NCBI GenBank assembly: GCA_032718565.1
Contig: JAVGVS010000001.1
Span: forward strand, 2,260,003 to 2,324,002
Origin: Distichodus sexfasciatus
Taxonomy: Eukaryota > Chordata > Actinopteri > Characiformes > Distichodontidae
DNA length: 64,000 bases
Direction: 5' to 3'
The notes beneath the pieces were generated by a model that saw only the letters and a program-made list of their open reading frames with translations, ran no database searches and was not told where the DNA came from. The first letter of the stretch is position 1. The number at the start of each line of letters is the position of its first letter. Positions 22,020-34,353 of the stretch are shown here, piece after piece. Position numbers and translations under genes: made by a program.

Positions 22020-22715
22020 TTGATTAGGACCTTCGGCCTACAACCAACTTTAAGGCCTATCTTCTGTGACATCCTTGTCTTCATCATTGTCTTCTTCATC
22101 TTTGTTTTTGTCTTCTTCTCAGCCTTTCTCATTACCTTGGTCTTTGTCATCTTGTTCTTGTTGTCCTCATTATCATCATCTTGGTCTGTATCGTCTTCTT
22201 TTTGGCCTTTGTTGTTATCTTCTTGGTCGTCCTCATCATCTCTGTCTTCATCGTCTTCTTTTTGGCCTTTGTCATCTTCCTGGTCGTCGTCATTATCATC
22301 TTCTTGGTCTTTATCGTCTTCTTTTTGGCCTTTGTCATCTTCTTGTTTGTCCTCATCATCATCTTCTTGGTCTTCATCGTCTTCTTTTTGGCCTTTGTGG
22401 TCATCCTCTTGGTCGTCCTCATCATCTTCTACTCTGTCTTTATCATCTTCTTTTTGGCATTTGTCGTTGTCTTCTTGCTTGTCCTCATCATCTATTTGGC
22501 CTTTGTCGTTATCTTCTCTGTCCTTGTCATCTTCTTGTTCTCAGACTTTGTTGTTGTCTTTTCGGTCTTTGTGGTCGACTTCTTCTCAGTTCTGACCATC
22601 ATCTTCTTCGCCTTCTTTGTCTTCTCCTCAGTTTCCTTTATCTTCTTCATTCTTCTTCTTTGTCTTCTTGGCCTTTCTCTTCTTCGTCTTTTGGTCTGTC
22701 TTTCCTTGCTGTAGT
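22020..22715. repeat. Pyrimidine-rich minisatellite (about 60-66 bp unit)
   Basis: Composed of CTT, CAT and TCTTC words. The marker tttggccttt (one variant) lies near 22201, 22261, 22324, 22387 and 22453 (spacing 60-66), then 22495. On the minus strand one frame is open from about 22541 to a stop at 22004-22006 and reads an acidic repeat such as KGQKEDDEDQEDD. It lacks an early Met, and stops interrupt it beyond 22541. Several other frames are also open, so I call it a coding-looking repeat, not a gene. Confidence 0.8.
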
Positions 22716-23465
22716 TTTACAGAGTTTATTGCGTTTATTTTTTATTTTACAGTGATATGCACATGTTTCCACCTCACAAAATGATGTATTCTGTGTTTCT
22801 TACCTAAGCATCTCTGTACACACAGAAAAAGTTCATCAGCTCTTGATGAAGTGCTTCTACATCATTGAGACAAAATGTTACGATGCTGTCTTGAATACAT
22901 TGTGTACATGTTCCCTCACCGCTCATATAGTTGTGCTGTGTAGTATAGAGATGGAGTGAAATATACCAGTGGCAGATGTGACATAACACTTCAACACACA
23001 CACACACACACACACAACACCAGACCAAAAAAACCCTCATATCAGTCTCACGCAATCACATCTCAACACAATTACGGGTGTGGTGTGTTGAGAGGTGAGA
23101 TGATTGGAGAAGAGGCGGGCAGGTTTAGACCTGAGGGAGTGTGTCTGGGAACGACGGTCTGAGGCTGACGATAAAATAGAAAATGTGACTGTGTGAGAGT
23201 GAGACGTCAGCATCGTGGGGGCAACGTGTCTGCTCCAACACAACCGGCTACCTGATCTACTGCTGAATATTTCCACAGCTCTTACTTCAAATCTAACATT
23301 TTACTGGATGTAATATAGTCCAGAGAATCCTCACTGATGCTGTTCCTAAACTTAGCGCTGGCATGGCCTTAACAAGCTGAGTGTTGGGGCAGGTTCCTAC
23401 ATACATGTGAGAACCTGATTGTCACTTTAAAATTTAGGAAAACATGAGGTTCTTTCTGAGAGTCG

Positions 23466-23530
23466 TCGTCTTCTTCCTTATTCGGCTGCTCCCGTCAGGG
23501 GTCACCACAGCGAATCAACGACCTTGTTGC
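23466..23530 (+). mobile_element. Fragment of a dispersed teleost repeat ('ggctgctcccgtcaggggtc')
   Basis: The 'ttcggctgctcccgtcaggg' and 'gtcaccacagcgaatcaac' words are a common end fragment of dispersed repeats in fish. Only about 65 bases are present. Confidence 0.5.
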
Positions 23531-23561
23531 TCCCATTGTGACGTTTTGACTGTATTTTTAA

Positions 23562-23720
23562 CCCTGCTGTTATGTTGCGGGTCAAATTGACCCATTTTAA
23601 ATTGAAAAAAATCTAAGAAATAGTTTTAAGTATTTTTTCAGTATGAAACTTCTTGTTCTTGGCTTAATAAAGGTAATCAACATATAAATTAAAAATGGTT
23701 CATCAAACATAACAGAAGGG
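23562..23720. mobile_element. piggyBac-like MITE
   Basis: Termini CCCTGCTGTTATGTT and (reverse complement) CCCTTCTGTTATGTT match 14/15 and are flanked by TTAA on both sides (23558-23561, 23721-23724). TTAA duplication with CCC...GGG ends fits piggyBac. The interior has 'gggtcaaattgaccc', itself palindromic. It is 159 bases and has no coding capacity. Confidence 0.82.
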
Positions 23721-23879
23721 TTAAATAAACCACCCATTTTATTTGTAAAACTAAAAGATTAAAGGATTTGCTTGTGTATGGGTTTCTTCATAAACGTTAG
23801 TGACTTCCCCAAGACAAGACTAAATGACGATTTTCGTGACTTGGAGAAAATGTTCATGTTTTATTACAAAACACTAAGA

Positions 23880-24110
23880 CATCAGATGTGTGTGAGTGTT
23901 TGTGCTTATGCTTAGGTATTGATAAGGACCTGCTTGTCCCATTAAAGACAAATCTGAGATGTGTGTCTTTGTGAGGACTCTTTTGAAGAGTTGCAGGTTG
24001 TATTTGAAAAACTTGAAGAATAAAAAGTGTGTTTATGAATCCATGCTTGAACTCATGCTGAGGTATTGGTGAGGACCTGGTTGTCCACTAAAATAAAGGG
24101 AAATCAGCTT
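23880..24110 (+). repeat. CA-anchored dispersed repeat, copy 5 (two tandem parts)
   Basis: 'taggtattgataaggacctg' followed by 'ttgtcccattaaagacaaat', and again 'ggtattggtgaggacctggt' at about 24061. This is the clearest view of the 'ggtattggtgaggacctg' block that also appears near 36075. Confidence 0.6.
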
Positions 24111-24114
24111 TTTA

Positions 24115-24247
24115 GCGTCACCTGGAGAGCAGTGTTTGGGGACGGTACCTTGTTCATGAATACGTCAGTGGTACCTTTAGAGATCCAGGACTTGAAGCTG
24201 CAGTCTTCTGATCACAGGACCAACTCCCTAACAGTTACACTACCAAC
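24115..24247 (-). mobile_element. SINE-A copy 7, tail missing
   Basis: Starts in the body ('ggagagcagtgtttgggg'), continues 'gttcatgaatacgtcagtgg' and ends at the head ('ctaacagttacactaccaac'). The tail half is absent. Confidence 0.8.
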
Positions 24248-24422
24248 ATGAAAACATGAAATGTATCACAATTTGTGAATTTACAAGGACAAGTTGAAAA
24301 TTTTCTGATTTTACTTGAAAGACTTAAAAGACTAAAAGAATATATTTGTGTGTATTTGGAGAGGTCCAATTTTTGTGATGTTGCGAGGACATTTGAACAA
24401 AATGAGAAATTGCAGGTTTTTA

Positions 24423-24630
24423 GTGAAAGTGAATGATTATTTGTCATTGTGAACACACCTCAGCACACGAAATGTGACCTCTGCATTTAACCCATCCGTG
24501 AAGGAGCAGCGAGCAGCTAACAAGGGGACGGTACCTTGCTCATGAGTACCTCAGTGGTAACTTTACCGGCCCTGGATGCGACCTTCTGATCACGGGACGA
24601 GCACCCTACCGTTACGCCACCAGCTGCCCT
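24423..24630 (-). mobile_element. SINE-A copy 8
   Basis: Tail 'gtgaatgattatttgtcatt', body 'gaaggagcagcgagcagcta', 'gctcatgagtacctcagtgg' and head complement 'cgttacgccaccagctgccc'. Confidence 0.88.
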
Positions 24631-25350
24631 TTATTTGACTTTTCTGTACAGTATGTGTGTATGCGCATGTTAATGTGTGTGTTTATATGAGGACCGGAGA
24701 CATATCTGGCCTTGAGTGCCTGTGCTAACATTCTGTAAGAAGAGAGGAGAGGAGAGGAGAAGAGAGGTGTGCTCCCAGATGCTGCTGTTTCCATATTCCC
24801 ATTTCAGAGGGCATCTCTGGGCCGACAGTGATGAAGCAGCCCCTTCTCCTCCTCCTCCTCGTCATTGTTTAAGCATTTCCTCTTGTCTGTGCTCTTGTAT
24901 CAGCTCGTTTGATGTGTGTGTGGCAGCCGGAGCTTCTGGCTTCCATTAGCCCACACCTACTGCACCGACGCTGAGCTTTCAACACCGGGAACCTTCTTTT
25001 GACGTCCTCCGGGAACAAGGGGAAGAGATTTAACATGACGTAGAGCAGCACCACTTTCGGGTCCAGATCAAGGTGCCGCTTGTCAGTGCCTGATTCCATT
25101 CTGCGCGCATACGAAACTCTTTTCCGTCACACTCAGTCCGTATCACCCGTGTATGAGTGTATGCTTCATTCATGAGCACTGTGGAAGCCAACCAGGATGT
25201 CTCAGTCCAACACTGTGTTCCTCAAAGTTTTTGGGTATACCTTGAGACAATTAACTTGTCAATTAGACAAAAATTTGGAAAAGAAATGTATACACACCCT
25301 AACAACGCTGATCTAGTCCTCGCTAAAGTCATCTAGTAAAAAGTCTACAT

Positions 25351-25470
25351 TAACATTCATTTACAGCATTTAGCAGATTATCCAGAGCGACATCCATTTC
25401 ATAATTACAGGGACAGTACCCCTTAGAGCAACCTGGGCCTAAGGGTCTTGCACAGGAACCCAGTGGTGGT
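25351..25470 (-). mobile_element. SINE-B copy, head truncated
   Basis: 'acattcatttacagcattta', 'cagattatccagagcgacat', 'taattacagggacagtaccc', ending at 'ggaacccagtggtgg'. It is followed at 25478 by a 'gggtgggaatcgacaacc' fragment typical of another old fish DNA element. Confidence 0.75.
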
Positions 25471-25859
25471 AGTATGGGTGGGAATCGACAACCGGTTCTG
25501 ACCTAGATCCACTTCCAATTGATCAGTTCCATCGGAGTTGTACACCTCCAACTTTATCGATTCTTCTTAACAATTCTCTCATTTCCCTGCACGGTATTTC
25601 CAAAGCTGGCTATGGTTCATTTCTCCTCAACTTATGGAAGTATCTAAGAACAGACTTTTGTTGTGAACTACCAGTTAATCACATTTCCGTAAACACGTCG
25701 ACTGTCGTAAGGTATTTCAACCAAAGCCTGTGTGGAAGATCAGGCAGGAACACATCACATTTCCAAATGCACAACTGCACAAACGTGTAGAATGGATCAG
25801 GCTCTGACACTCCTTCCCGTATCCAAATTTAATCCTCTGTTTCCCTGAACAGACCTTTC

Positions 25860-26460
25860 AGGTCGGAGTGGGAAGTCCGGGATCTCCCAGAGCCGGCGCC
25901 TGGCTCACCTTTAAGTAAACCGATAGCGATCCGGAACAGAGATCACTTCAATTCCTTTAAAGGTTGCGGCCTTCTCAGTCTGGAGCTCTCTTTGTCACTC
26001 TGGAGCAATACGAGAGGCAGGATCGCCTTCGGTGGGGGACCGACGGCATGGCGGGAGGCCCGGGCTGGTACGGTAGCTAACGCTAAAGGCGGCGCCGGAT
26101 CCGAGCCTTTTTGTGGTAGCCGAGCTCCGTATCTACATATGAATCCCTGGAAAAAAAAAGCCTCTTTGATGGAAGTTCAATCATCGCCTCTTTGATTCCC
26201 AAGATACAATGTCCTGATTAAGATTATTCGCCCAATGCGAAAGGCCATGAATACGTGATTGCGTCCATGCGTCTGGCTGTCTGGCTTGATTCAGGACCCA
26301 CTCTTTCCCCCCACACCCTCCTCCTCGTCTCCGTGTGGCTGAATGGCACCTCTGTGCTGAGCCTCTTGTTCCGTTGTATTCCACTTTCCATTATCAGCCC
26401 GTTTCCCCGCCTGTGATTACATTAACGAGCCAAAATGTGGAGCGGGCCTGCTTAGGCCGG
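25860..26460. promoter_or_regulatory. GC/CpG-rich unique block, candidate noncoding regulatory DNA
   Basis: CpG-rich words ('agagccggcgcctggc', 'ggcggcgccggatccg', 'gaccgacggcatggcggg') without repeats. It includes 'taacgagccaaaatgtgg' and 'gattatcagccc'-type motifs. No spliceable exon seen. Evidence is compositional only. Confidence 0.25.
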
Positions 26461-26693
26461 TTTTCGGAGAGCGAACAATCATTTGGCAAGCGAGTCAGGA
26501 CTTGGGAGGGAGGGTGGGCGGGGGGGCTTATCTTTTGAATAATATCAGGTTGGTTTGAATAGGAAACCTAGCAGCAGCATATCTAACTGCAGAGTCCAGC
26601 GAGATGTCTGTGGTGGAGGTAGTAAAAGGTCAGGTGTAGCAGCCTTCCTGGGACCTACAGTGTTGGTGTAGCTGTGTTTATGTGGAACCTGTC

Positions 26694-26696
<3 letters not shown>

Positions 26697-26727
<31 letters not shown>
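26697..26727. repeat. (TG)n microsatellite
   Basis: Pure TG run. Confidence 0.95.
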
Positions 26728-26904
26728 TGTGAGTCAGAGCCAGACGTGGTTGAGATCGGCTCTGGAGATTGTCGTTCTGTCTGGTTCTGTCTGTGTTTAT
26801 ACACCAAACTGTGAGACAGAATCCGACTCCTTAATAATCCTCCTTTCACTGTACAAACTGTACATTACTCTCTTTGGTGTCTGTTTTGTTCATGACCTGT
26901 ATCT

Positions 26905-27290
26905 GTTTCATCTCTCTCTCTTTCCCTCCTTCCCTTCCTCTCTCGTCTCTCTCCCTTTCCCTTCCTCCCTCTTTCCCTCCATCTCTCCTCCATTTCTCAT
27001 CCCTCCCTTCATTCCTCCCTGCCTATTTTTCACCCTCCCTCCCTCTTTTTTCATCTCTCTCACTCCCTTCCTTGCTCCATTCCTCCGTATATCTTTCTCT
27101 CCATCTCTCCATCCCTCCTTTTATCCCTCCCTCTTTTCCTCCCACCTTCTCATCTCTCTCTCTCAACCTCCCTTCCTACCTCTTTCCTTCCTACCTCTGT
27201 CTTTTCCTCAATCTCTCCCTTTCTCTTCTTCTCATCTGGGACTCTCTCTCTCTTTCACTCCCTCTTTCCCTTCCTCCCAAACACTCACAT
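26905..27290. repeat. Polypyrimidine (CCTT/CTCC) tract
   Basis: Nearly pure C/T on this strand: 'tccctccttcccttcctctc' and similar words. The Ser/Pro/Leu/Phe-rich frames through it are a product of composition. Confidence 0.9.
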
Positions 27291-28379
27291 ACACACTCTT
27301 TGGCAAAAAATTTTAAACAGAAAGACTTTCCAGTACAGGTGTCAAGTTGAGTACAGTCTGGTCCTCACAAATGCCTAACAAGCTGCCGTGTCATCTCACG
27401 TTTTAGGTGTTTGTGTGTGTGCTGTATGACAACTTCATGGCACACGTAGTGTTTTGATACGCTCTCTCTCACAGCCATGTGACTGATGCACACAGGCATG
27501 CTGATGACTCTGTAGGAGTACGAAGTGAAGAAGAGTGGCAGATGTGATCCTGTGTTCATCCTGGCGTCCTGTTTACTGGCATTTTGCAGTATCAGCTGCT
27601 ATGAGGAAGTAGACTTTATCTAAACCTGCAGTTTTAATAGCCACGGCTTTTAGGTCAGGCTTGGTGCGTGTCCTGTTGCATTTCGGCTTACACTTCTGTG
27701 TGAGCTCCCATTTCCTATGTGGGAACTTCTTCAAATCCTCCTGCGACTTCTCACCGCTCCTCTCATTGTAATGTTTTTGGCGCGTGACCATTTGCTTATT
27801 CCGGGAGATAATTCTGCCTCGATTCCAGTGGTGTAAAGGAACCATTTTATATCCGTGTGTGTAACCGTACACATCTGGGTGTCATTATATCTGTGTAAGA
27901 GTGTGTATGTCTAGTCATCAGAAACAGCCCGTGGCCTTTACTTAGCCTCTTTTGTTGTGTGTGTGTTTATGGGCGTGTGCCACCGATCAGTTCTGCCTTA
28001 ACACATGCCAAACTTGGCTGCAGTACTTACAGGCTCTTCTCTTCGAAAATGAGAGAGTAGAGCCTCTAACTGCCTCACCAGCGAGCTCTGAAGATCCATC
28101 AGCTTCTCAGCTGACACACAGATTTAGCTGCCTCCTGGCCATGTGCTGTCCTTATGTGCTTATGTGAGTGGCAGACTGCCTCCCGTCCTCTCCACTGCAA
28201 TTCGGCGCTCTGTACAGCAACTCTGCTCCCTTCAGCGTGGGATGAGTTATTGTGGGAGAAAAACACACTGTTGAACTTCAGCATCCGTGTCACTAGAAAC
28301 AGGGAGAAACAAACTAAACACGACCCCTACCACAATCCTTTAATTCATACACCATCTAGAGCATGGGAATGAGAACGCT

Positions 28380-28616
28380 GAAAGTGAGTGATTATTTGTC
28401 ATTGTGAACACAGCACAGCACACAGTGCACCACAACCAAATGTCACATCCATGAAGGAGCAGTGGGCAGCTGACATGGACATCACCCGGGGAGCAGTGCT
28501 TGGGGATGGTACCTTGCTCATGAGTACCTGAGTGATACCTATACCGGTCAGGGATTCGAATCAGCGACCTTACGATCATGGGCGAACTCCCTAACCATGA
28601 CTCTACCAACTGCCCC
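28380..28616 (-). mobile_element. SINE-A copy 9
   Basis: Tail 'gtgagtgattatttgtcatt', 'gaaggagcagtgggcagctg', 'gctcatgagtacctgagtga', head complement 'ctctaccaactgcccc'. One of the best-preserved copies. Confidence 0.9.
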
Positions 28617-28689
28617 AGTTGAGAATAGTTAAATGCAGTTAAAGGGATGTTCTGTGTGTAGATGCTTTTTAAGAAGCGCTTCTTGTTAA

Positions 28690-28830
28690 AGTGTGTTACT
28701 CAGCTGGCGGTAACTTAGTTGAACAGCAGCTGTTGATTTAAGTCTAGCTTTTCAGGTACGAAGAACAGATGTAGACTACAAAGCACTGATGAACGTCGCT
28801 CTGGATAAGATAAATGATCTTTACACTCGT
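28690..28830 (+). mobile_element. SINE-B-tailed composite, copy 1
   Basis: 'ttactcagctggcggtaact', 'agactacaaagcactgatg' and 'gtcgctctggataag'. It shares its layout with 40320-40452 and its tail with SINE-B, but not the SINE-B head. Confidence 0.55.
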
Positions 28831-29368
28831 CGTACCAGAACTCTTGCAAACTCCTAAATGTCCTGTGAGTCCTTCATAAATGGCAGTAGGGTGTGTAGTA
28901 TAGTGTATTGTATACTGCAGTACAGTGTCTCATCAAGAACACAGGCAAATCTGTTTCTAATGGATTCCTGTCGCTAATACACATTTCTGAGAGCTAATGC
29001 TAATTTCCACTAGTGCACCTATGGGAATTGCCATTTTATGTTACCATCAAGCATTAGAAGACATTAGCATTTGTTTGCAGCAGGAGTCCATTAGAACTGG
29101 AGCTTCCTGTTTCTTCTGGAGGGTTTAGTATAAAGCACGCTGTATATGGTCTGTTATGTTGGTGACCTTCAATAAATCAAATGGGTGCAGATTTAATTGT
29201 AGGAATTATTTTGTTTTAAAATGAGTTTGTCCTACAGTGATTTTAGCGTACGGTACTTACCTCCACGATTTGCTAGAACTTTGTACACTAAGTGAGCAAA
29301 GAAAACTCACTGTGTTCTACATGAAGTATATAAAGAGACACATGCAGGATACAAATTAAAGTGAATTT

Positions 29369-29580
29369 AAGTGAGTGATTATTTCTCATTGTGAACACAG
29401 CACAGCACAGCACACCTCTGCATTTGACCCATCTGTGAAGGAGCAGTGGGCAGCTGACATTGACAGCGCCCGGGAGCAGCGCCTGAGGACCTTGCTCATG
29501 TGGCACACCTACCGGTTTGGGACTAGAACCAGCGACCCTTCCATCACAAGACCAACTCACTAACTGTTATGCTACCAATG
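29369..29580 (-). mobile_element. SINE-A copy 10
   Basis: Tail 'agtgagtgattatttctcat', 'gaaggagcagtgggcagctg', and B-box complement 'gggactagaaccagcgaccc'. A short deletion removes part of the 'gagtacctcagtgg' body. Confidence 0.85.
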
Positions 29581-30539
29581 CTAAAAATGTTGTCAAATAA
29601 AACTTACTTTGCCATGTCTACTACATCTGTACATCTCAGGACACATGGACTGCTACACTACAAGCTTGTGTTGGTGACTGAAACTTAACAGGTTTGATTC
29701 TTTGCCCAGCCTGTAAAAGCAGAAAAAATAACACTAGTACCATTGGACCTTAAAGAAGGTTGCTAACCACAAATTGCCCCAAGCACTATCCACGTCATCA
29801 GGAATCAGTGTCTGATGAGTACGATAAAGTGTGAAACCAGTCCGTAATGTTTTATATATGATGATTGATATGGTGATTGTCTGGTTTCCTTGTTGCTCCA
29901 AGGAGACAGTGGAAAAAAGTAGCTTTGGAGTTGCTTTAGAGTGTCTCCTAAAAGATGTAAATTACATGAAATAGAATGCTCTTTCTGCAGGCATTGACAG
30001 ATACTGAGAAGAAGAAAAAAACAAAAGGTTTATAGCTATCTGTTCATCCGAATGATACGATTTTATTCACTATTGAACACCCTTTGGTACCGCATTGTTG
30101 AATATCGGAACCCTTTTATTCACTGTTGGGAAACTTTACTGACGTCATGTTCTGGTAGAAGTTTCTTACACAATACGCAGTCACTGTATTGTTGACCTTT
30201 TACTTCTTTAAAGATTTTATTTTATGGTTCTTTATTTTGGCCATAATCTTCATCTGAATAATGTTATGACAATCAATAGCAAGAGTCGTTTGGGGGCATT
30301 TTATTATCAGATGATTCTGGTTCAATCAGGTTGCTAAAGCAACATGGTCATGTGTAGCAGCAGCGTGATGTGCCATCTCTGTTAGTCTTAACATAGTGAG
30401 GTTGTGTTATCCACCATCTCTGGTGTACTGTTAGGATAACAAAGGGATCTTTGAAAGGGTAATTTGGAGGGGGACATGAGTAGTTCTAAATCAGAGGAGT
30501 AGCTTGAATACGCTTTTCGTGTGTGTGTGTGTTTTATGC

Positions 30540-30850
30540 CTTCTTTTCTGTCATTAGCCTCCTCCTCCTCCTGCGTTGGTTTCCAGGCCTGGCGTTACTT
30601 TAATGTCTTTGGAGTGGGGGATGACAGTGTAATTTGCGCCATTACGGGCCCGTGTGGCTAATGTTAACAATGTGTGCGGTGTGCTAATGAAGAAGACAGA
30701 TTAGCGAGGCTCGGTGTGTGAGTATGATTATACCTCTTGGGCTTTGCTTTCACGTAGAGCTTAATGGCCGAGTGTGTGTTCGCTCAATGGCCACGTTTGC
30801 AGCTGAAGGAACCGAGGAGAACACTCTCAAAGAAGGAGATGAAGTGTTCT
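30540..30850. promoter_or_regulatory. Unique block, candidate conserved noncoding element
   Basis: Non-repetitive, with AT/GC-balanced words ('gtaatttgcgccattacggg', 'gctaatgaagaagacagatt', 'gagcttaatggccgag') and homeodomain-like TAAT cores. Coding potential is absent. Purely a candidate for alignment. Confidence 0.22.
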
Positions 30851-31340
30851 TGAACTTCCAGGCCACTCCAGATCAGTAAGGTCAGTGTAGAGGTGTAATG
30901 ATTGTTGGTTTTGGACCTATTTTTGTTTTTAGTGCAGGGAGTTAATGTTAAGAATCATGGTGATCACAGCAGCTGATCAGGATTCATCTCAAGCTTAAAA
31001 GACTTGGCTTTTTACCTAGATATAACAAGTAAGTGTGAACAGCGTAGTTTCAACATGCCTTTGGCTATACTATCCATTATTCGCTGTAGACTTAAATAAC
31101 AGGTAAGCACATAGGGCCAATTTCTCTGTTGAGGATTAAGTGTGGTCCTAGACTAGTTTTGAGTTTGAATGGTAAATCTCCGCTGGTACTACAACTTAGT
31201 CCAAGACTAGGCTTAATTCATGAGCAGGAAACCAGCCAATAAAGAACAGTCACAAAGTAACCTCTGCTGTACAAGCTGCTTGTGCGTCGCTGAAAAGTCT
31301 GTGCACACAACTTTATATAAGTTCTTTCTGGATGCTTTTA

Positions 31341-31507
31341 TTTACATTCACATTTAGCACAGGCTCTTGTCCAGAGCGAGTTCCATTTCCTAATTTCAGG
31401 CAGTTTTACCTGAGAGCAACTTGAGATTAAGGGTCTTGCTCAGGGACATAGTGGTGGAATTTTAGAGGTAGCGTTCAAAACCAGAACTTGTTGCTTCACC
31501 ACCATCC
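31341..31507 (-). mobile_element. SINE-B copy
   Basis: 'tttacattcacatttagcac', 'tccagagcgagttccatttc', 'gggtcttgctcagggacata', ending 'cttcaccaccatcc'. Confidence 0.7.
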
Positions 31508-32729
31508 ATCTGTCTTCCCAAAATGAAATTTGCCGTTCAGCACACTGGAGGGGATTTGTCCTCCCTCCTCCGTTGTCGTATATACATCTTTCAGTCACGC
31601 AGGTCTGGTTTATAATAACGTTTTACATGAGTAGCGGCAGGTATATCACTAAACTGTGGAAACTTTTTTCTGCATAATGAAGGTTTGCAGACATGTTTTT
31701 AGTTGAAACGTGTCAAGTATTAGCCAGACTTTAGCCAGATAAACATCTGTGCTGGAGGAAGTTTGGACCAAACTCAGTCATACGGTTAATTCATATTTTA
31801 AACAAAGTAATGTGTTAACGTTTCCAACCGGCGTGTGTGTGTTTCTACAGACCAAAGCTATCTTTCGCGACTAACAATGTTGTCCCCATAAATTTGGATT
31901 TATAAGATGAAATTTGGTTTTAAGAGTTTTAAGTACAGCAGTCATTATGTCTATGAAAGGTCCCAACAATCTAGTTATAAGTAAATGTGTTGCTCCCATC
32001 ACTAGGGGCTTGTATGGCGCCGTAAGGTTTTTGGCTTGAATGATGCTCCCTTACCCTTAGACACAGCTTGAACCTGAATTAGACGGGTGTTTTCATACCC
32101 TTCCTTCTTTCTTTGGAGGAATTGCAGTCTCCCTCTCCTCCGTCCTGGTCTGTTTGCATTCCACAATCAGTCAGAAGACAGTCCCAACCAAATGAATTGT
32201 AGATTTCCTCCTCAGAATGGACAGATCCCTGAAATCATCCCCTCCTTTATGGGGCTGTCGCGATATTTGCTGTCAGTCAGCTGTCAGAGGACGGAAAGGG
32301 GAAATTTCATTTCTGAACCAGGTGCAGACAAGCTCATGAATATTGATGAGATTACAGCCCTTTTTCCTAACTGTCACCTCCGCAATCACTAGATCACTTG
32401 TCGTTTATGAACAGTGTCGGCGGCGAGGCGTTACGGGGAGATGAACGTCGTGTTTGAGGGCCTCCATGTTGGCCTGGAATTTGGTTGAGGTTCCTCTGCG
32501 GGGAAGCTACTTTTAAATAAAGCGTTTTAAGCTACTTATGATTAAGTGGCTACGCTTCAGCCACGCTACTGTTAGCGGTTAGCTACTATACAAGCTACAC
32601 AGAAAACGTAGCTAACTATGCCAAAGCTGATTCATGGCTACAGATTCTTGATCCCATCTTCACCAAGGTGGACTTCATCCTCCGACGTCATCTCCCAGCT
32701 GCGGTCATCCAGTCATACAGTAACCTATG

Positions 32730-32880
32730 AGTGAGTGATTATTTGTTTTGTGACCTCTCTGTTTGACCCATCTGTGAAGGAGCAGTGTGCACCTTTAGCA
32801 TTCCCTTCAAGGCAGTACCTTTACTAGTCCGGGACTTGATGGAGTGACCTTCTGAGAACCGTTATGCCACCAACTTCCCC
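32730..32880 (-). mobile_element. SINE-A copy 11, shortened
   Basis: 'agtgagtgattatttgttt', 'gtgaaggagcagtgtgcacc', 'tactagtccgggacttgatg', and head complement 'cgttatgccaccaacttccc'. Two internal deletions. Confidence 0.8.
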
Positions 32881-33730
32881 AATCAGATGCCACTTCTGCC
32901 AATTCAACACCAATCAGAAACACCTGGTAGTTACAAAATATCCGCCTTTGTTCCACCATGGTTTCTTCATCTGTGATCTTGGCGATTGGGTGAGGATGAG
33001 GAGGAGGTGGGAAACGTTAATCAGAACTAAAAACTTCTCCGCAGAGGGTGATGTGAACAAAAGGAGGGAGAGCAGGGGAGCATTCTGTTCTCCAGTCTGT
33101 TGTGTTGTTCATCCAGCGCTGTCCTTCTGCTCCCAACAACCTTCTACATGCTGCTAAACGGGGATCTCCAGCTCCGTCTGTTCTCTTCCTCTCTCTCCTC
33201 CCCTCCCTCTCTCCCTCATACGCACTCTTTCACACTGTTTCTCTGCCGATCCCAGGCACATAAAGTAAATAGAGTTGTAATTACATTCCAGTGCACATCC
33301 ATTTCTGTCCTCCATTTCCACATTTGCACAGTTTCCTGGCGTTAACGACCTCGTTACTGTACCTAATTACACATCTTAATTATACTGTAGAGTTTCTATA
33401 TGTGTGCTGTTTAATTTATTGTAAAAACTCTCGTCTCCCTATGTAAGTCTTTACAGTGGAGATGATACACACACGCACAGACTGTACATACGCTTTGTTC
33501 TCTCTCATTGGTCTGTGTATCGGTTTGGATTCCCAACACTGAACAAAAATGAGGAAAATGGATTTCAACACCAGAACTGGGTTTCAGATTTAAAACAAAA
33601 ATCAGAGATGGATTTCATGACGGGATTCTGGAAACGGTTTTGTTGCCAACACAAAGAAAATCCACATCAATGCGTTTTGTGGGAAAAAATGTTGTATAGG
33701 ACCATTGCTTGATTTCTGACTTCTCGCTCA

Positions 33731-33810
33731 GAGACACAGTGATGTTAGTGCAGGAGGTAGGATTCGAACCCACGACCTCTTGGTCCTAACCACTAGACCA
33801 CCATCACCAT
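33731..33810 (-). mobile_element. SINE-B head (tRNA-like), isolated
   Basis: The complement reads ggtggtctagtggttaggac then a gtgggttcgaatcctacc B box. It lacks an anticodon stem and is too short between the A and B boxes for a functional tRNA. It is the tRNA-derived head of SINE-B without its tail. Confidence 0.65.
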
Positions 33811-34099
33811 CAAATATTTAACTACTAATAATACTGCTAGTGTAATACTGATGATACTTAATTCCCTAAAAAACGAAAAACTACCCAAAATCCTTTGTGA
33901 CAAAAAACTTAATAGTTTTCCGATTTCCGAGTCGGTAATCAGATGAATGCAAGGTATACACACTCCTCTTCCCTCAGATACGGTCTTCTCTCTCTCTCTC
34001 CCTCTCTCTTTGTCACACACACACACAATCTTTCCCCATGCCCTGGGTCCTGCTGGTCGCAGCAGAAGGCCAGCGTCTTGCCGATGCCCGTTAGCCGTG

Positions 34100-34330
34100 C
34101 CAGCCTTTTCAGCATTCATTTTAATGTGCAGTTGTCTGTCAGAAGGCACTCGGGCCGCATCGCCGAGCGTCATTAGCGGGCCGCCCAATCCACAAGGTGC
34201 GATGGAGCTCAGAAACCCGCTAATGTATGCGAACGGCGTGGAGCGGGAGGCGGGAGGTCGCCATGGAGACAGGGGTACAGCTGCGAGGCTCCTGACGGGC
34301 CACATGGCACTTTTTCTCACCACGGGATGA
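34100..34330. promoter_or_regulatory. CpG-rich unique block, candidate noncoding element
   Basis: 'cactcgggccgcatcgccga', 'cattagcgggccgcccaatc', 'cgaacggcgtggagcgggag'. Contains a CCAAT word. No splice-supported exon. It ends just before a hAT-like MITE. Confidence 0.25.
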
Positions 34331-34353
34331 CGGGCTTCGAACTGCTCAGAGAG

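Noticed and set aside
22066..22755. Hydrophobic 229-codon + strand frame that looks like a membrane protein
   Set aside because: It lies in the pyrimidine-rich minisatellite, and its Leu/Ser/Phe content follows from CTT/CAT words. Three frames are open at once.
33731..33810. Minus-strand tRNA gene
   Set aside because: It has A- and B-box-like words, but the segment between them lacks room for an anticodon arm, and the sequence matches the SINE-B head.
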